Counted from the stretch's first letter, positions 19,001 through 27,581 are shown. The stretch is DNA of 64,000 bases from Nakamurella flavida (GCF_030811475.1 NZ_JAUSQV010000001.1:2677001-2741000); one strand, 5' to 3'. The notes: generated by a model from the letters alone, not told the origin. Translations and numbers: made by a program.

Positions 19001-19770
19001 CGGTGCAGGGCCGGCAGCATGATCGCGGCCTGCAGCACGATGCCGAATGTCGTACCCAGCCCGAGGATCAGGAACTGCGTGCGGGTCAGTTCGCGGATGG
19101 GTCCGCCGTTGGCGAGGTTGAGGCCGACGGCGACCCCGATGACCACGAGGTTGTTGATCACCGGCGCCCAGGCTGGGATGCCGAACCGTTCCTTGGCGTT
19201 CAGGATCGCCCCGAACAGCGCCGCCAGCCCGTAGAAGAGGATCTGGGGGAGCAGCAGGTAGGCCAGCGAGGTGGCCAGCTGCTGGGTGCCCGCGGTCGCC
19301 GTGGACAGGTAGAGCCGGATGAGCAGGGGCGCGGCCAGCACGGCCAGCACGGTCGCCCCGAGCAGGCCGACGAAGGCGATGGTGACCAGCCGTTGGGTGT
19401 AGCCCTCGCCGCCGTCCGGATCGGACCGGGCCCGGGACAGCAGCGGGATGGCCACCGAGGTGAGCACGCCGCCGATGAGCAGCTCGAAGACGATGTTCGG
19501 CAGGGTGTTGCCGAGCGTGTAGGCGTCGTAGATGAGCCCGAGGCCGAAGGTGGTCGTCAGGATCACCTTGGCCAGGAACCCCGTCGCCCGGCTGACCAGG
19601 GTGGCCGAGGCCATCAGCAGGCCGGCGCGGACCACCCCGCCGGTGCGGGCGGTGCGCAGGCCGGCGTCGATCTGCTCGACGGTCTGCTCCACCCGGTGCG
19701 CCTGGTCGGCGGCGGCCTGGTCGGGCTGGACCGGGTCGGGGTCGGCCTGGACCGGGGCGCGGGGGGTCAT
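16039..19770 (-). CDS. murJ: MurJ lipid II flippase fused to a pseudokinase and an extracellular domain (MviN)
   Basis: MurJ flips lipid II across the membrane for wall synthesis. In actinomycetes it is extended by an inactive kinase domain that serves as a signalling platform under PknB/FhaA control. This 1243-residue protein has that plan. Residues ~45-560 form the MurJ core with about 14 membrane segments. A Pro/Gly/Asp-rich linker follows to ~740. Residues ~745-960 are kinase-like (GTVVGGRYRLLSLV). The catalytic elements are missing: AVTLLP replaces AxK, GALNPDL replaces HRDxKPxN, and LSH stands for DFG. A membrane helix follows (LALTVLAVFAALIVIVVA), then a Pro/Ala linker and a discoidin-like beta-sandwich outside the cell (~1095-1243). 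The ATG overlaps the stop of the upstream DUF6049 gene. Confidence 0.95.
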   Translation of the reverse strand: MTPRAPVQADPDPVQPDQAAADQAHRVEQTVEQIDAGLRTARTGGVVRAGLLMASATLVSRATGFLAKVILTTTFGLGLIYDAYTLGNTLPNIVFELLIGGVLTSVAIPLLSRARSDPDGGEGYTQRLVTIAFVGLLGATVLAVLAAPLLIRLYLSTATAGTQQLATSLAYLLLPQILFYGLAALFGAILNAKERFGIPAWAPVINNLVVIGVAVGLNLANGGPIRELTRTQFLILGLGTTFGIVLQAAIMLPALHRSGFRFRWRWGGDRRLLEAGGLLLWTLGYVGVSQIGYIVVTNVAGDAYEGAYSTFATASLLLQLPYGIIGVSILTAIMPRMSRHAAAGQLDAVKSDASLATRLSIVALTPVAAGMAVLATAIAIITTKYGAVNLDSAILIGSTLAALALGLVPLAVTLVQMRVFYAMKDARTPTLINAVMVVVRVPLMIACIQLDERWVVPGLAAATSLSYLVGAVTGEIWLRSRYGSMRTRRTLVTLVKMTLAGAIGAGAALLVSRRLLDLQVVSLGPALLEVAVVGLVGLVVIAAVATLLKVEELIPVRDRVLRLLGLGRRTGGDTPTGPDGSGGGGPQEAPTTPSDGPRDTLPGQTAPPAGQPTGGDGVPPVAASAAGAVDQRPDPSPETEQVSPAVSKDDSPTSGRRWETLDDDADALAALPRADRSAPASRAPLDPPAPGAVTSDIGDQRNGDQSDGDQSAGTPEDRDPTDGPGTGTGDEAPVLLPGTVVGGRYRLLSLVSTDAQGHRFWRAKDSVLPRDMAVTLLPDTTGASATVARTLRAGRLHHIGLPQTLDVGTDQGQSYVVGQWVDGNTLTEMLQRGPLEDALAASITGKVSDAVAEAHRNGIALGALNPDLIRVTEDGQVRLSHVIAHASATPDQDIRAVGALLYLMLTGSWPLPEARTVATAGHQDDLPTLPAAPTRRGREVPAVELRPQINPALSTLAERALHPDEPDGIHAVGAVTALLAAPEVEPVDDGDEEMVPLNAADRRLVRERRVKLSLALTVLAVFAALIVIVVASLGKQALATVQNTTPIDVSALETGPPASSSAAEVAPAPAPTTEAPATTEAAPSTPAPPPAAPVGIVGGTVYDPEGDGNKDYTSYVDRAYDGNPDTAWLTLVYFQQFPTLKPGVGITVQLERAVTPTSVTVTSPSPGTVIEIRTATGPDQPLDQTQVVGTGVVLDGGGGANADLVIPVTAAPSSSYLTVFVTKMNGSGRQWQSKISEIQVTGS

Positions 19771-22499
19771 CGGGGCTCCGTCGGGCTGGGGGTGGCGGCC
19801 GGGTCGGCCGGTACGGCTGCGTCCGCGCCGGCGGGGTCGGTCCGCGGGGCTCCGTCCGACGGGGGTGCGACGGCACCGGCCGCCTCGGCGGCGAGCCGGG
19901 CGCGACGGCCCCGGACCCGTTGCCGGATGCGCAGCACGACCATGAGCAGCAGCACCGCCCCGGCGACGGCCACGATGATCACGGTGAACGCCCCGTAGGC
20001 GGTGGACCGGACGGGCAACGGCACCGGTTCGCCCCAGGCCCGGCCGTCGGGACTGATCAGGCGCGAGGTGACGACGAACGACGCGACCCGGGACACCGTG
20101 GTCTCCACCGACACCTGGGCGGACCGACCGGGCAGCAGGGTCTGCAGACCCGGATCGACCACGGTCAGCCCGACGACCTGCCCGCCGGTGAGCTGCAGGC
20201 CCACCTGCACCCGGTAGGGGGTGGTGTTCCGCAGGGTCACCGCCAGCGGGGACGTCGACGAGGCCAGCGTGTACGACCCGCCGGAGGAGGCGATCCCCAC
20301 GCCGCCCTGCACCCCGGCCAGCGTGGCCTCCACGGTGTCCAGCACAGCCGTCCCCGGCGCCGGGTCGTCCCGCAGCGTGCTGGAGGTCGCGACGTCCAGG
20401 GCCTCGCGCAGGGGGTCGAGCAGCAGGGCGGGATCGGCCTCGCCGGCCACCTGCGGGGGCAACAGCGCGGTGCCGGTGGAGGTGACGGCCCGGTCGAGGT
20501 CGGCCAGCCGCGCCAGGTAGGCCGGGGCCAGCTGCGCCTCCCGCGCCGCGTCCGGATAGGCCAGGGTCACCGGCCGGTCACTCGCCGCCGGCCGGTCGCC
20601 GGAGGTCAGTTGTCGCAGCGGGGCGCCGGTGACGGCGCCGGCGCCGGCCAGGGTCTGCACCGTCTCGGCGAGCCGGGTCAGGTCGGTGACGGTCAGGCCG
20701 GTGGTACGGCCGGGCACCAGCACGGTGGGGGTGGTGTCGGTGCCGTCCAGGCTGCGCTGGGCGAGCACCGCGGTCATCACGTTCAGGCGGCTGGTCCAGC
20801 CGCCGCCCCGGCCGGCCGCGGCCAGCGGACCGGCGTCGAGCAGCACCCGGGTGTCGGCGACGACCGCCGGCAGGGTCCCGCCGTCCGCCGCGGCGTCCGT
20901 CCCGCGCCGGATGTCGACGGTCACCGTTCCGGGCGCCACGGTGTCCCCGGTGCCCTCGGCGCCGGTCAGGGTGGTCGGGGAGAGCACGGCGGAGGTGTAC
21001 CCGGCGGCCAGCAGTGCGGCGGCGGTGGAGTCGTCCAGGGTGCCCGTGGGGGGCAGGGCGGTCGTGGTGTCCAGGTCGGGTGTGGGCGATCCGGGCGTGG
21101 GATCGGTGAGCACCCGTTCGGCCACGGTGCGCCCCAGTTCGACCGACCGGGTCAGCTGACCGTCGAGACCGGCCTGGACCAACGCCACCACATCGGGGTC
21201 GGAGTACGGGAGGACGACGGTCTGCCGGGCGGCGGCGATCTCCCGCAGCAGGGTGAGGAAGCGCTGGGCGGCGGTCGTCCCGGTGCCGGCCACCGTCCCG
21301 GCGGGTTCGACGGCGTCCGTGCCGGAAGCGGCGGCCGTGGCCGTGTCGGTCGCAGCCGTGCCGCCGGCGGCCGGCGCGCCGGACGCCGGGGTGGTCGGCG
21401 GCGCGGCGGCGGTGCCGGTCGGCGAGCCCGTCACGGATCCGGCGACCGAGCCGGCCGACGGGGCCGTAGACGACCCGGTCGCGGTGGTCGTGGTCGACGA
21501 GGTGGGCTCCGCGGTGTCGCCGCCCGTGCCCCCCTCCGTCGGCAGCACGGGCTGCAGGGCACCCTGGGCGGTGCCGGGCGCAAGCACCCGGTACCCGCGG
21601 GTCATCCGGTCGACCTCGTCCAGCAGGCGGGGGTCGACGACGGCGGTGGCCGAACCGTCGGGCAGACCGCTGCCGGCCAGGGCGGCGGCGATCTCGTACA
21701 GACGACCGCCGGGCGAGATCTCGGCGACCAGGTCGTCGTCGAGGAAGACGCCGTCCACCCCGAGGTGCGGCCGGTCGACCAGCGGCCAGGTCAGGTCCAC
21801 CGGGACCGGCGTGGGCCCCGGGGTCGCCGGCTCGTCCGCCGTGTCGGTCGTGCCCGTGTCGGCGGGGAGCGCGAGCACGGTGATCAGGGCGTGCAGTTCG
21901 CCCACGCGGGCCTCGCGGGCGCCGTCCGGTTCCCGGACCTCCCCGTTCACGTTGACCATCAGCGGGTAGACACCGGGCCGGTCGAGGTCCAGGCCGCCGG
22001 CGGCGGTGCCGGTGATCGGGGCGGTCAGGGTGAACGTGGCCGTCGCGCCCGGATCGAGCGTGGTGGTGCTCAGCGCGGTGAAGGTGGGCTGGATGACGGC
22101 GACAGGCTGCTCCGGACGGTCGATGCGTTCCTGCAGGGCGGCGGTGTCGGTGACCGCATCCCCCCGCTGGAAGCGTGCGGTCAGCCCGGCCAGCACGTCC
22201 GGGCCGGTGTTGGTGACGGTGGCGGTGAGCGTGAGGGTGTCCGCCGCGGTGGCCGTCACCACCGCCGGGGAGAGGTCGTCCAGGGCGAACGCCAGGCGGC
22301 CGGCGAACTCGCCGTAGGGGGCCCAGGGCTGGTCGCCGGTGCCGGTCGGATCGGTGCCGGTGGTCTCGCCGTTCGTCGTGCCGTCGGGCTCCCGGGCCTG
22401 CGCCGGGGTGCCGGTCGGACCGGCCAGGCAGGGCCACAGCAGCAGCGTGGCGGCCAGCACGACGAGGACGGCGCGGGTCCGGACCGGCCCGCCGCTCAC
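19767..22499 (-). CDS. secreted/membrane-anchored DUF6049-family protein
   Basis: A large envelope protein of unknown biochemical role, always found between murJ and the NUDIX gene in actinomycetes (the Rv3909 position). The GTG start overlaps the NUDIX stop as GTGA and gives 910 residues. It opens with a signal peptide (VRTRAVLVVLAATLLLWPCLAG), followed by beta-rich domains (TLTLTATVTNTGPDVLAG resembles a bacterial surface repeat). A long Thr/Ser/Ala/Gly low-complexity insert spans about residues 340-420. A single C-terminal helix (AFTVIIVAVAGAVLLLMVV) is followed by a basic cytoplasmic tail, so most of the protein faces outward. Tight coupling to murJ suggests a role in lipid II transport or its control, but no activity is established by the sequence. 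Confidence 0.85.
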   Translation of the reverse strand: MSGGPVRTRAVLVVLAATLLLWPCLAGPTGTPAQAREPDGTTNGETTGTDPTGTGDQPWAPYGEFAGRLAFALDDLSPAVVTATAADTLTLTATVTNTGPDVLAGLTARFQRGDAVTDTAALQERIDRPEQPVAVIQPTFTALSTTTLDPGATATFTLTAPITGTAAGGLDLDRPGVYPLMVNVNGEVREPDGAREARVGELHALITVLALPADTGTTDTADEPATPGPTPVPVDLTWPLVDRPHLGVDGVFLDDDLVAEISPGGRLYEIAAALAGSGLPDGSATAVVDPRLLDEVDRMTRGYRVLAPGTAQGALQPVLPTEGGTGGDTAEPTSSTTTTATGSSTAPSAGSVAGSVTGSPTGTAAAPPTTPASGAPAAGGTAATDTATAAASGTDAVEPAGTVAGTGTTAAQRFLTLLREIAAARQTVVLPYSDPDVVALVQAGLDGQLTRSVELGRTVAERVLTDPTPGSPTPDLDTTTALPPTGTLDDSTAAALLAAGYTSAVLSPTTLTGAEGTGDTVAPGTVTVDIRRGTDAAADGGTLPAVVADTRVLLDAGPLAAAGRGGGWTSRLNVMTAVLAQRSLDGTDTTPTVLVPGRTTGLTVTDLTRLAETVQTLAGAGAVTGAPLRQLTSGDRPAASDRPVTLAYPDAAREAQLAPAYLARLADLDRAVTSTGTALLPPQVAGEADPALLLDPLREALDVATSSTLRDDPAPGTAVLDTVEATLAGVQGGVGIASSGGSYTLASSTSPLAVTLRNTTPYRVQVGLQLTGGQVVGLTVVDPGLQTLLPGRSAQVSVETTVSRVASFVVTSRLISPDGRAWGEPVPLPVRSTAYGAFTVIIVAVAGAVLLLMVVLRIRQRVRGRRARLAAEAAGAVAPPSDGAPRTDPAGADAAVPADPAATPSPTEPR

Positions 22500-22972
22500 G
22501 CGGTGTTCGCCAGCAGTTCGACGGCCCGCCGGGCCAGACGGCGTTCCCCGGCGTAGGCCAGCCGGTGGTTCATCTCGGCCAGGGGCACCCACGCCACCTC
22601 GGTCACCTCGACGTCGGCGTCGGACAGCTCGTCGTCCAGCGCGACCATGAGGAAGTGGTGCACCCGCTTGTGGATGCGCTTGCCCTGTGCGGTGAACGAG
22701 TACTCCACGCTGCCCAGGCGGGCGGTGATCCGGCCGGAGATGCCGGTCTCCTCGGCGACCTCCCGCACGGCGGCCTGTTCGGTGGTCTCCCCGCGCTCGA
22801 CATGCCCCTTGGGCAGCGACCAGCGCAACCGTCCGCGCCGGTCCAGCCGGCCGATCAGGGCGCCGTCGGCGCGGCCGTCGACGGTCCGGACCACCAGTCC
22901 GCCGGCGGAGGTCTCCTGCGTCGCCCGGTGCCGCTGACGCGACTCGGGTGGGCGGACGGAGGGCTCGGACAT
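22496..22972 (-). CDS. NUDIX hydrolase (MutT4-like)
   Basis: A 158-residue NUDIX protein that should hydrolyse a nucleoside diphosphate linked to another group. The NUDIX box is readable as GHVERGETTEQAAVREVAEETGI, with the expected REVAEETG core. It begins ETSAGGLVVR, as in the actinobacterial proteins at this locus (Rv3908/mutT4 position). ATG at 22972 is chosen; the open frame extends far upstream across pcnA but only as antisense. It is the first gene of the NUDIX-DUF6049-murJ operon, with four-base overlaps at both following junctions. Its promoter must lie in the 174-bp gap shared with the divergent pcnA. Confidence 0.92.
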   Translation of the reverse strand: MSEPSVRPPESRQRHRATQETSAGGLVVRTVDGRADGALIGRLDRRGRLRWSLPKGHVERGETTEQAAVREVAEETGISGRITARLGSVEYSFTAQGKRIHKRVHHFLMVALDDELSDADVEVTEVAWVPLAEMNHRLAYAGERRLARRAVELLANTA

Positions 22973-23105
22973 TCCAGCGATGGTAGTGCGGCGACCTGCG
23001 CCCGTCGGTGTCCTGAGGTCGGGTGGCGCGTGGTGGGGGGTCCGGTCCGCCGGTGTCCGGACCGGGCCTCTCCGGTCATCGTGCCGCCCGGCCCGGGGAC
23101 GCCGA

Positions 23106-23111
23106 TAGACT
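23106..23111 (+). promoter_or_regulatory. -10 box for pcnA
   Basis: TAGACT fits the actinobacterial TANNNT -10 element. A GTG follows 8 nt later at 23120 in the pcnA frame, so a leaderless transcript is possible; a start at 23141 or 23147 with GGGAGAG upstream is the alternative. Confidence 0.5.
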
Positions 23112-23146
23112 GGCCCGTCGTGTCCAGCCGGGAGAGTGTCGTGTCC

Positions 23147-24610
23147 ATGAGCGTCTCCGACGGATCGGGCACCCCGGGCCGGTTGACCGCCCTCCAGCAG
23201 ACGGCCCTGGTGGAGCTCTTCGCGGGCTTCCCGGCCGCGGTGCAGGAGCTGGGCGAGCGCTTCGCCGCCGGCGGTCACGAGCTGCACCTGGTCGGCGGCA
23301 CCGTCCGGGACTTCCTGCTCGGCCGCGCCCAGGACGACCTGGACTTCACCACCGACGCGCGCCCGGAGCGGGTGCTGGAGCTGGTGGCGGGCTGGGCCGA
23401 GGCGACCTGGGACACCGGCATCGACTTCGGCACCGTCGGAGTGCTCAAGCAGGGCCATCGGCTGGAGATCACCACCTTCCGGGCCGATCTGTACGACGGG
23501 CAGTCCCGCAACCCCGCGGTCACCTACGGCGACACCCTGCTCGGTGATCTGCAGCGGCGGGACTTCGCCGTCAACGCGATGGCCGTGTCGGTCGTCGACC
23601 GGCACTTCACCGATCCGTTCGGCGGGCTGGCCCAGTTGGCCGCGCGGGTGCTGGACACGCCGGGCACCCCGGAGGACTCGTTCCGGGACGACCCGTTGCG
23701 GATGCTGCGGGCGGCCCGCTTCGCCGCCCAGCTCGGATTCACCCCGGCACCCCGGGTGGTGGCGGCGATGGCGGCGATGTCGGCGCAGATCACCCGGATC
23801 ACCGTGGAACGGGTCACCGCCGAGCTGGTCAAGCTCATCGAGGGGCGGTACCCCCGGGCCGGGCTGACGTTGCTGGTGGACACCGGCCTGGCCGGGCACG
23901 TCCTGCCGGAACTGCCCCGGTTGCGCCTGCAGATCGACGAGCACCACCAGCACAAGGACGTCTACGACCACTCGCTGATGGTGCTGGACCAGGCCATCGC
24001 CCAGGAGACCGACGGCCCCGACCGCACGCTCCGGTTGGCCGCGCTGCTGCACGACATCGGCAAGCCGGACACCCGCCGGCTCGAGGAGGGCGGCGGGGTG
24101 AGCTTCCACCACCACGAGGTGGTCGGCCGCAAGCTGGTCCGCAAGCGGATGCGGGAGCTCAAGTTCCCGAAGGCCATCACCGAGGACGTCGCCGAGCTGA
24201 CGTTCCTGCACCTGCGCTTCCACGGGTACGGCTCGGGAGCCTGGACCGACTCGGCGGTGCGCCGGTACGTCGCGGACGCCGGGGAGCTGCTGCCGCGGCT
24301 GCACAAGCTGGTGCGCGCCGACTGCACCACGCGGAACCCGCGGCGGAAGGCGGCTCTGCAGCGTTCCTACGACCAGCTCGAGGAACGCATCGCCGAGCTG
24401 TCCGTCGCCGAGGACCTCGCGCGGGTGCGCCCCGATCTGGACGGCAACGCCATCATGGAGCTGCTCGGCGTGGGGCCCGGGCCGGTGGTCGGCCGGGCCT
24501 GGAAGTTCCTCAAGGAGCTCAAGCTCGACCGCGGCCCGCTCGATCGCGACGAGGCCGAGGCGTTGTTGCTGGTCTGGGCCCGCGAGCAGGGTCTGCTGCC
24601 GCCCGGCTGA
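23147..24610 (+). CDS. pcnA: CCA tRNA nucleotidyltransferase / poly(A)-polymerase family
   Basis: This enzyme adds or repairs the 3' CCA of tRNAs. The 487-residue protein has the class II nucleotidyltransferase head (LVGGTVRDFLLGR, then DLDFTTDARPE with the metal-binding DxD), the RRDFAVNAMA motif, and the DDPLRMLRAARFAAQLGF nucleotide-selection region. An HD phosphohydrolase domain (LAALLHDIGKPDT) follows, and the last ~120 residues form the tail. Start choice is open: ATG 23147, GTG 23141 (better spaced from GGGAGAG) or GTG 23120 (leaderless); they differ by at most nine residues. It is divergent from the NUDIX operon, the same arrangement as in mycobacteria. Confidence 0.94.
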   Translation: MSVSDGSGTPGRLTALQQTALVELFAGFPAAVQELGERFAAGGHELHLVGGTVRDFLLGRAQDDLDFTTDARPERVLELVAGWAEATWDTGIDFGTVGVLKQGHRLEITTFRADLYDGQSRNPAVTYGDTLLGDLQRRDFAVNAMAVSVVDRHFTDPFGGLAQLAARVLDTPGTPEDSFRDDPLRMLRAARFAAQLGFTPAPRVVAAMAAMSAQITRITVERVTAELVKLIEGRYPRAGLTLLVDTGLAGHVLPELPRLRLQIDEHHQHKDVYDHSLMVLDQAIAQETDGPDRTLRLAALLHDIGKPDTRRLEEGGGVSFHHHEVVGRKLVRKRMRELKFPKAITEDVAELTFLHLRFHGYGSGAWTDSAVRRYVADAGELLPRLHKLVRADCTTRNPRRKAALQRSYDQLEERIAELSVAEDLARVRPDLDGNAIMELLGVGPGPVVGRAWKFLKELKLDRGPLDRDEAEALLLVWAREQGLLPPG

Positions 24611-24689
24611 GCCGGTCCAGGTCGGCCGGTGTCATCCGGCGTCCGGTCGGGATTCGGCCGGCGTCGCCCTCGGCACGGCCGGGGTCGGG

Positions 24690-26201
24690 TCAGCCCGTCG
24701 ACGGCCGGCCGGCCGGGGAGGTCGTCCCGGCCGCCCGCTCCGGTGCGGGATGTCCGGCGCTCCCGGCGGGATCGTGGACGGTGGCATCCCCGGTGGCGAC
24801 GTCCGCCTGGGTGGGGCCCATCCGGCGGCTGGCCACGGCGTACCCCACCGCACTGAGCAGGAGCAGGGCACCGACCAGGACGACGCCGGTCACGCTGCGG
24901 CCACTCTCCGGCAGGATCAGCACCCCGAGCACGAAGGCCAGCACGTAGAGCAGGTTGTTGGCCGTGTCGTAGAGCGCGAAGACCCGACCCACGAAGGCGT
25001 CGCCCGATTCGGCCTGCACCACGGTGTCCGCACAGACCTTCGTCGACTGGTAGGCGAAGGAGACGAACAGGGTGGTGATCATCGTGCTCAGCATCGTGAA
25101 CTGGCTGCCGAAGCCGACCACGGCCAGCGCCGTCGTCCCGAGCAGGACGACCAGGTAGCGGGACCGGCCCAGCAGGCGCACGGCCGGTGCGGTGACCACG
25201 GCCCCGAGGAACAGACCGACGGCCCCCACGCCGAGCACCTCGGCGATGCCGGCGAGCCCACTGCGCAGCAGCCCCTCGCTCTCGGTGAAGTAGTGCTGGA
25301 AGAGCAGGAGCACGGTGAGCGTGCACAGGCCGAAGCAGAAGCGGACGACCATCACCAGCACGATGTTGACCCCGACGGCGGGCCGTTGCCGCACGTGGTG
25401 CAGGGCGCTGGTCAGGCCCTGCAGGACGGCGCGGACCGGCTGGGCGGGTTCGTCGGTCTCGTCCGGGCCCAGCGCGCGGGCGGCGAACCGGGCGGCGAAG
25501 ACCGCGGCGAGCGCGTAGAAGACGAGCACCGAGGCGGTGATGACGGCCATGGGGTGGGGTCCGTCGCCGATGACGCTGCGCATGCCGATCGCGTAGCCGC
25601 CGCCGACCGCGGTGGCGATCGCGCCGGCCGTGGTGGCCAGCGCGTTGGCACCGACGAGCGAGTCGTCGGCCACCGTGTGCGGCATGGACGCCGAGAGACC
25701 GGAACCGACGAACCGGCCGACCCCCATGATGATCAGCGCGGTGCCGAACAGGGCGGCCCAGGGCAGGTCGGCGGCGATCTGCGCGGCGACGGCCACCACG
25801 GCCACGCATCGCACGACGTTGGCCCAGATGAGCACCCGACGGCGGTCCCACCGGTCGAGCAGGGCACCGGCGAACGGCCCGATGATCGAGTACGGCAGCA
25901 GGAGCACCGCGAAGCCGGCCGCGATGGCCATGGGATCGGCGGCCTTCTCGGGGCTGAACAGGACGGCCCCGGCGAGCGCGCCCTGGAAGGCGCCGTCACC
26001 GAAGGAGCTGAGGACGCGAACGGTGACGAGCCGCCGGAGCCGGTGCAGCCGGAGCAACTGCCCCAGTCCCCGCACCGACGGGCGGTTCACGCCGGGCAGG
26101 GGACCGGCAGGACCGACCGCCGTCGCCGCGGCCTCCGGCCGCTCGGACGACGCGACCGGACCCCGTGCGCCGACGGGCGCGGAGGCACTCGGATGCGGCA
26201 T
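24690..26201 (-). CDS. MFS transporter (MFS_3 / enterobactin-exporter-like)
   Basis: A 503-residue major-facilitator protein with about 12 membrane segments and a small cytoplasmic loop in the middle. The first half has GAFQGALAGAVLF and the MFS motif A-like GALLDRWDRRRVL between helices 2 and 3. The N-terminal ~50 residues and the C-terminal ~45 residues are hydrophilic low-complexity. ATG at 26201 was chosen; GTG two codons upstream is equally possible. Its position beside algH matches the Rv0037c integral membrane protein of M. tuberculosis. Substrate unknown; an efflux role is likely from the family. Confidence 0.88.
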   Translation of the reverse strand: MPHPSASAPVGARGPVASSERPEAAATAVGPAGPLPGVNRPSVRGLGQLLRLHRLRRLVTVRVLSSFGDGAFQGALAGAVLFSPEKAADPMAIAAGFAVLLLPYSIIGPFAGALLDRWDRRRVLIWANVVRCVAVVAVAAQIAADLPWAALFGTALIIMGVGRFVGSGLSASMPHTVADDSLVGANALATTAGAIATAVGGGYAIGMRSVIGDGPHPMAVITASVLVFYALAAVFAARFAARALGPDETDEPAQPVRAVLQGLTSALHHVRQRPAVGVNIVLVMVVRFCFGLCTLTVLLLFQHYFTESEGLLRSGLAGIAEVLGVGAVGLFLGAVVTAPAVRLLGRSRYLVVLLGTTALAVVGFGSQFTMLSTMITTLFVSFAYQSTKVCADTVVQAESGDAFVGRVFALYDTANNLLYVLAFVLGVLILPESGRSVTGVVLVGALLLLSAVGYAVASRRMGPTQADVATGDATVHDPAGSAGHPAPERAAGTTSPAGRPSTG

Positions 26202-26503
26202 GGTCACGCCCGAAACCGTACGCGGTGATCGGTGTGCGCGGCAGGGTCGTCCCCCCGCCGAATGCTCCGTCCGCGGGATCCACACGGCGATCGAACACGG
26301 TGTTCACCCGGCCGTGACGCACCTCCCGGCGGGCCCCGGGAGGCGGGCGGCCCCGGGAGGGGAACAATCGGCAGCGATGAGCGAGCACCCATGATCGACC
26401 GCACCCCGATCGACCCCGTCCCGAGCGACGCGTGCCCGAGCGACGCGTGTCCGGTCGGCGCATGCGCGGCCCCGGGTCCGGCGTCGACCCCGGTGGTCCG
26501 CCG
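26202..26503. other. intergenic region with a 15-bp direct repeat
   Basis: The gap between the divergent MFS and algH genes carries CCCGAGCGACGCGTG twice in tandem at 26420-26434 and 26435-26449. No convincing promoter was picked out. An in-frame ATG for algH at 26462 also lies here. Confidence 0.5.
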
Positions 26504-27085
26504 ATGATCCACCCGGACCTGGAGCGGCCGCCGGCCGCCGGGATGCTGCTGATCGCCGCACCCGCCCTGACCGACCCGCACTTCAGGCGCACGGTGATCT
26601 ACCTGGTCGCGCACGGCGCCGACGGGACGGTCGGGGTGGTGGTCAACCGACCCAGCGAGACCGGGGTGGACGCCGTGCTGCCGGCCTGGGCGCCGCACAC
26701 CACCCGGCCGCACATCGTCTATGCGGGCGGACCGGTCCAGACGAACTCGGCGATGTGCCTGGGGGTGTGTCGTCCCGAGATCGACGCCCGGTCGCTGGAC
26801 GACACCATCGCGGTCACCGGGTCGGTGGTGCTGATCGACCTGGACGCCGAGCCCGCCCGCCTGGTCGGGTCGCTGCTGGGCATGCGCATCTACGCGGGCC
26901 GAGCCGGTTGGGAGAACGGTCAGTTGACCGAGGAGATCGAGCAGGAGGCCTGGTACGTGGTCCCCGGGCACCCCACGGACCTGCTGGTGCCGGCGGCGGA
27001 CGATCTGTGGTTCACCGCCCTGCGCCGACAGCGGTGGCCGGCGTCCCTGGCCGCGTACGAGCCGTTCGACCTGGAACGCAACTGA
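26504..27085 (+). CDS. YqgE/AlgH family protein
   Basis: A conserved 193-residue protein of the YqgE/AlgH (DUF179) family, function unproven despite the old link to alginate regulation. Family landmarks: GMLLIAAPALTDPHFRRTV, GVVVNRPSE, YAGGPVQ, MRIYAGRAGWENGQLTEEI and AWYVVPGHP. ATG at 26504 gives the usual length; an ATG at 26462 would add 14 residues that do not look conserved. It sits in the MFS-algH-membrane protein-leuS order also seen in mycobacteria (Rv0037c-Rv0041). Confidence 0.92.
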   Translation: MIHPDLERPPAAGMLLIAAPALTDPHFRRTVIYLVAHGADGTVGVVVNRPSETGVDAVLPAWAPHTTRPHIVYAGGPVQTNSAMCLGVCRPEIDARSLDDTIAVTGSVVLIDLDAEPARLVGSLLGMRIYAGRAGWENGQLTEEIEQEAWYVVPGHPTDLLVPAADDLWFTALRRQRWPASLAAYEPFDLERN

Positions 27086-27104
27086 TCGAGCGGGGGGCGG
27101 CCCG

Positions 27105-27575
27105 TCAGGCCGAGCCGGTGGCGGCCGGGTCGGTGCGGGTCAGGCCGGCACAGCCACCGCCACCGCAGGCGCATCCACCGCAACCGCCCCCGCCGGCGGG
27201 CTTGCGGGCCGGGACGGGCAGCGATCGAGCGGCCCGCTCACCGAGCACGCCGCCGGCGACCATGAGCGCCACCACTCCGGCCAGCCCGACCACGGCGATG
27301 ACGATCGAGGTCACCGTCGACCAGGACAGGGCGAGCAGGACGATCGCGAGGACCACGGCCACCGCTCCGGCCGCGGTCACCACGGGAGCCGCGACACGGT
27401 TGGCGATCCGGAAGTTGGTGTCGTTGTCCATCGCGGCCGGGGAGTGCACACCGAGGCGGCCACGACGGTTCAGCGTGCCCCGCCATCCACCACGGGCGGT
27501 GGTCAGCGCCCAGGCGCCGAGAACGAGGAACAGCGCGGCGAGCAGGAGCGAGAGGACCAGGGGTGCGGGGGACAC
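27105..27575 (-). CDS. SdpI-family membrane protein with Cys-rich tail
   Basis: A 156-residue protein with three membrane segments: LVLSLLLAALFLVLGAWAL, then AAPVVTAAGAVAVVLAIVLLAL and IVIAVVGLAGVVALMVAGGVL. The piece between the first two, RRGRLGVHSPAAMDND...FRIANR, resembles the SdpI/YhfL signature (N-x-x-x-G-x-R-T/S ... W/F-x-x-A/T-N). SdpI confers immunity to the SdpC toxin in Bacillus, but actinobacterial members are uncharacterised. The C-terminal tail carries four cysteines in a Gly-rich context (CGGCACGGGGC), possibly a metal or redox site. GTG at 27575 lies 6 nt from a TATCAT box, so the message is probably leaderless. It converges on algH with a 19-nt gap. Confidence 0.8.
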   Translation of the reverse strand: MSPAPLVLSLLLAALFLVLGAWALTTARGGWRGTLNRRGRLGVHSPAAMDNDTNFRIANRVAAPVVTAAGAVAVVLAIVLLALSWSTVTSIVIAVVGLAGVVALMVAGGVLGERAARSLPVPARKPAGGGGCGGCACGGGGCAGLTRTDPAATGSA

Positions 27576-27581
27576 CCGTCG

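Noticed and set aside
14797-19998. A 1733-codon open frame on the plus strand
   Set aside because: It is antisense to trxB and murJ, which have firm homology. Its translation is Gly/Arg/Gln/His-rich, the usual reflection of GC-rich codons on the opposite strand.
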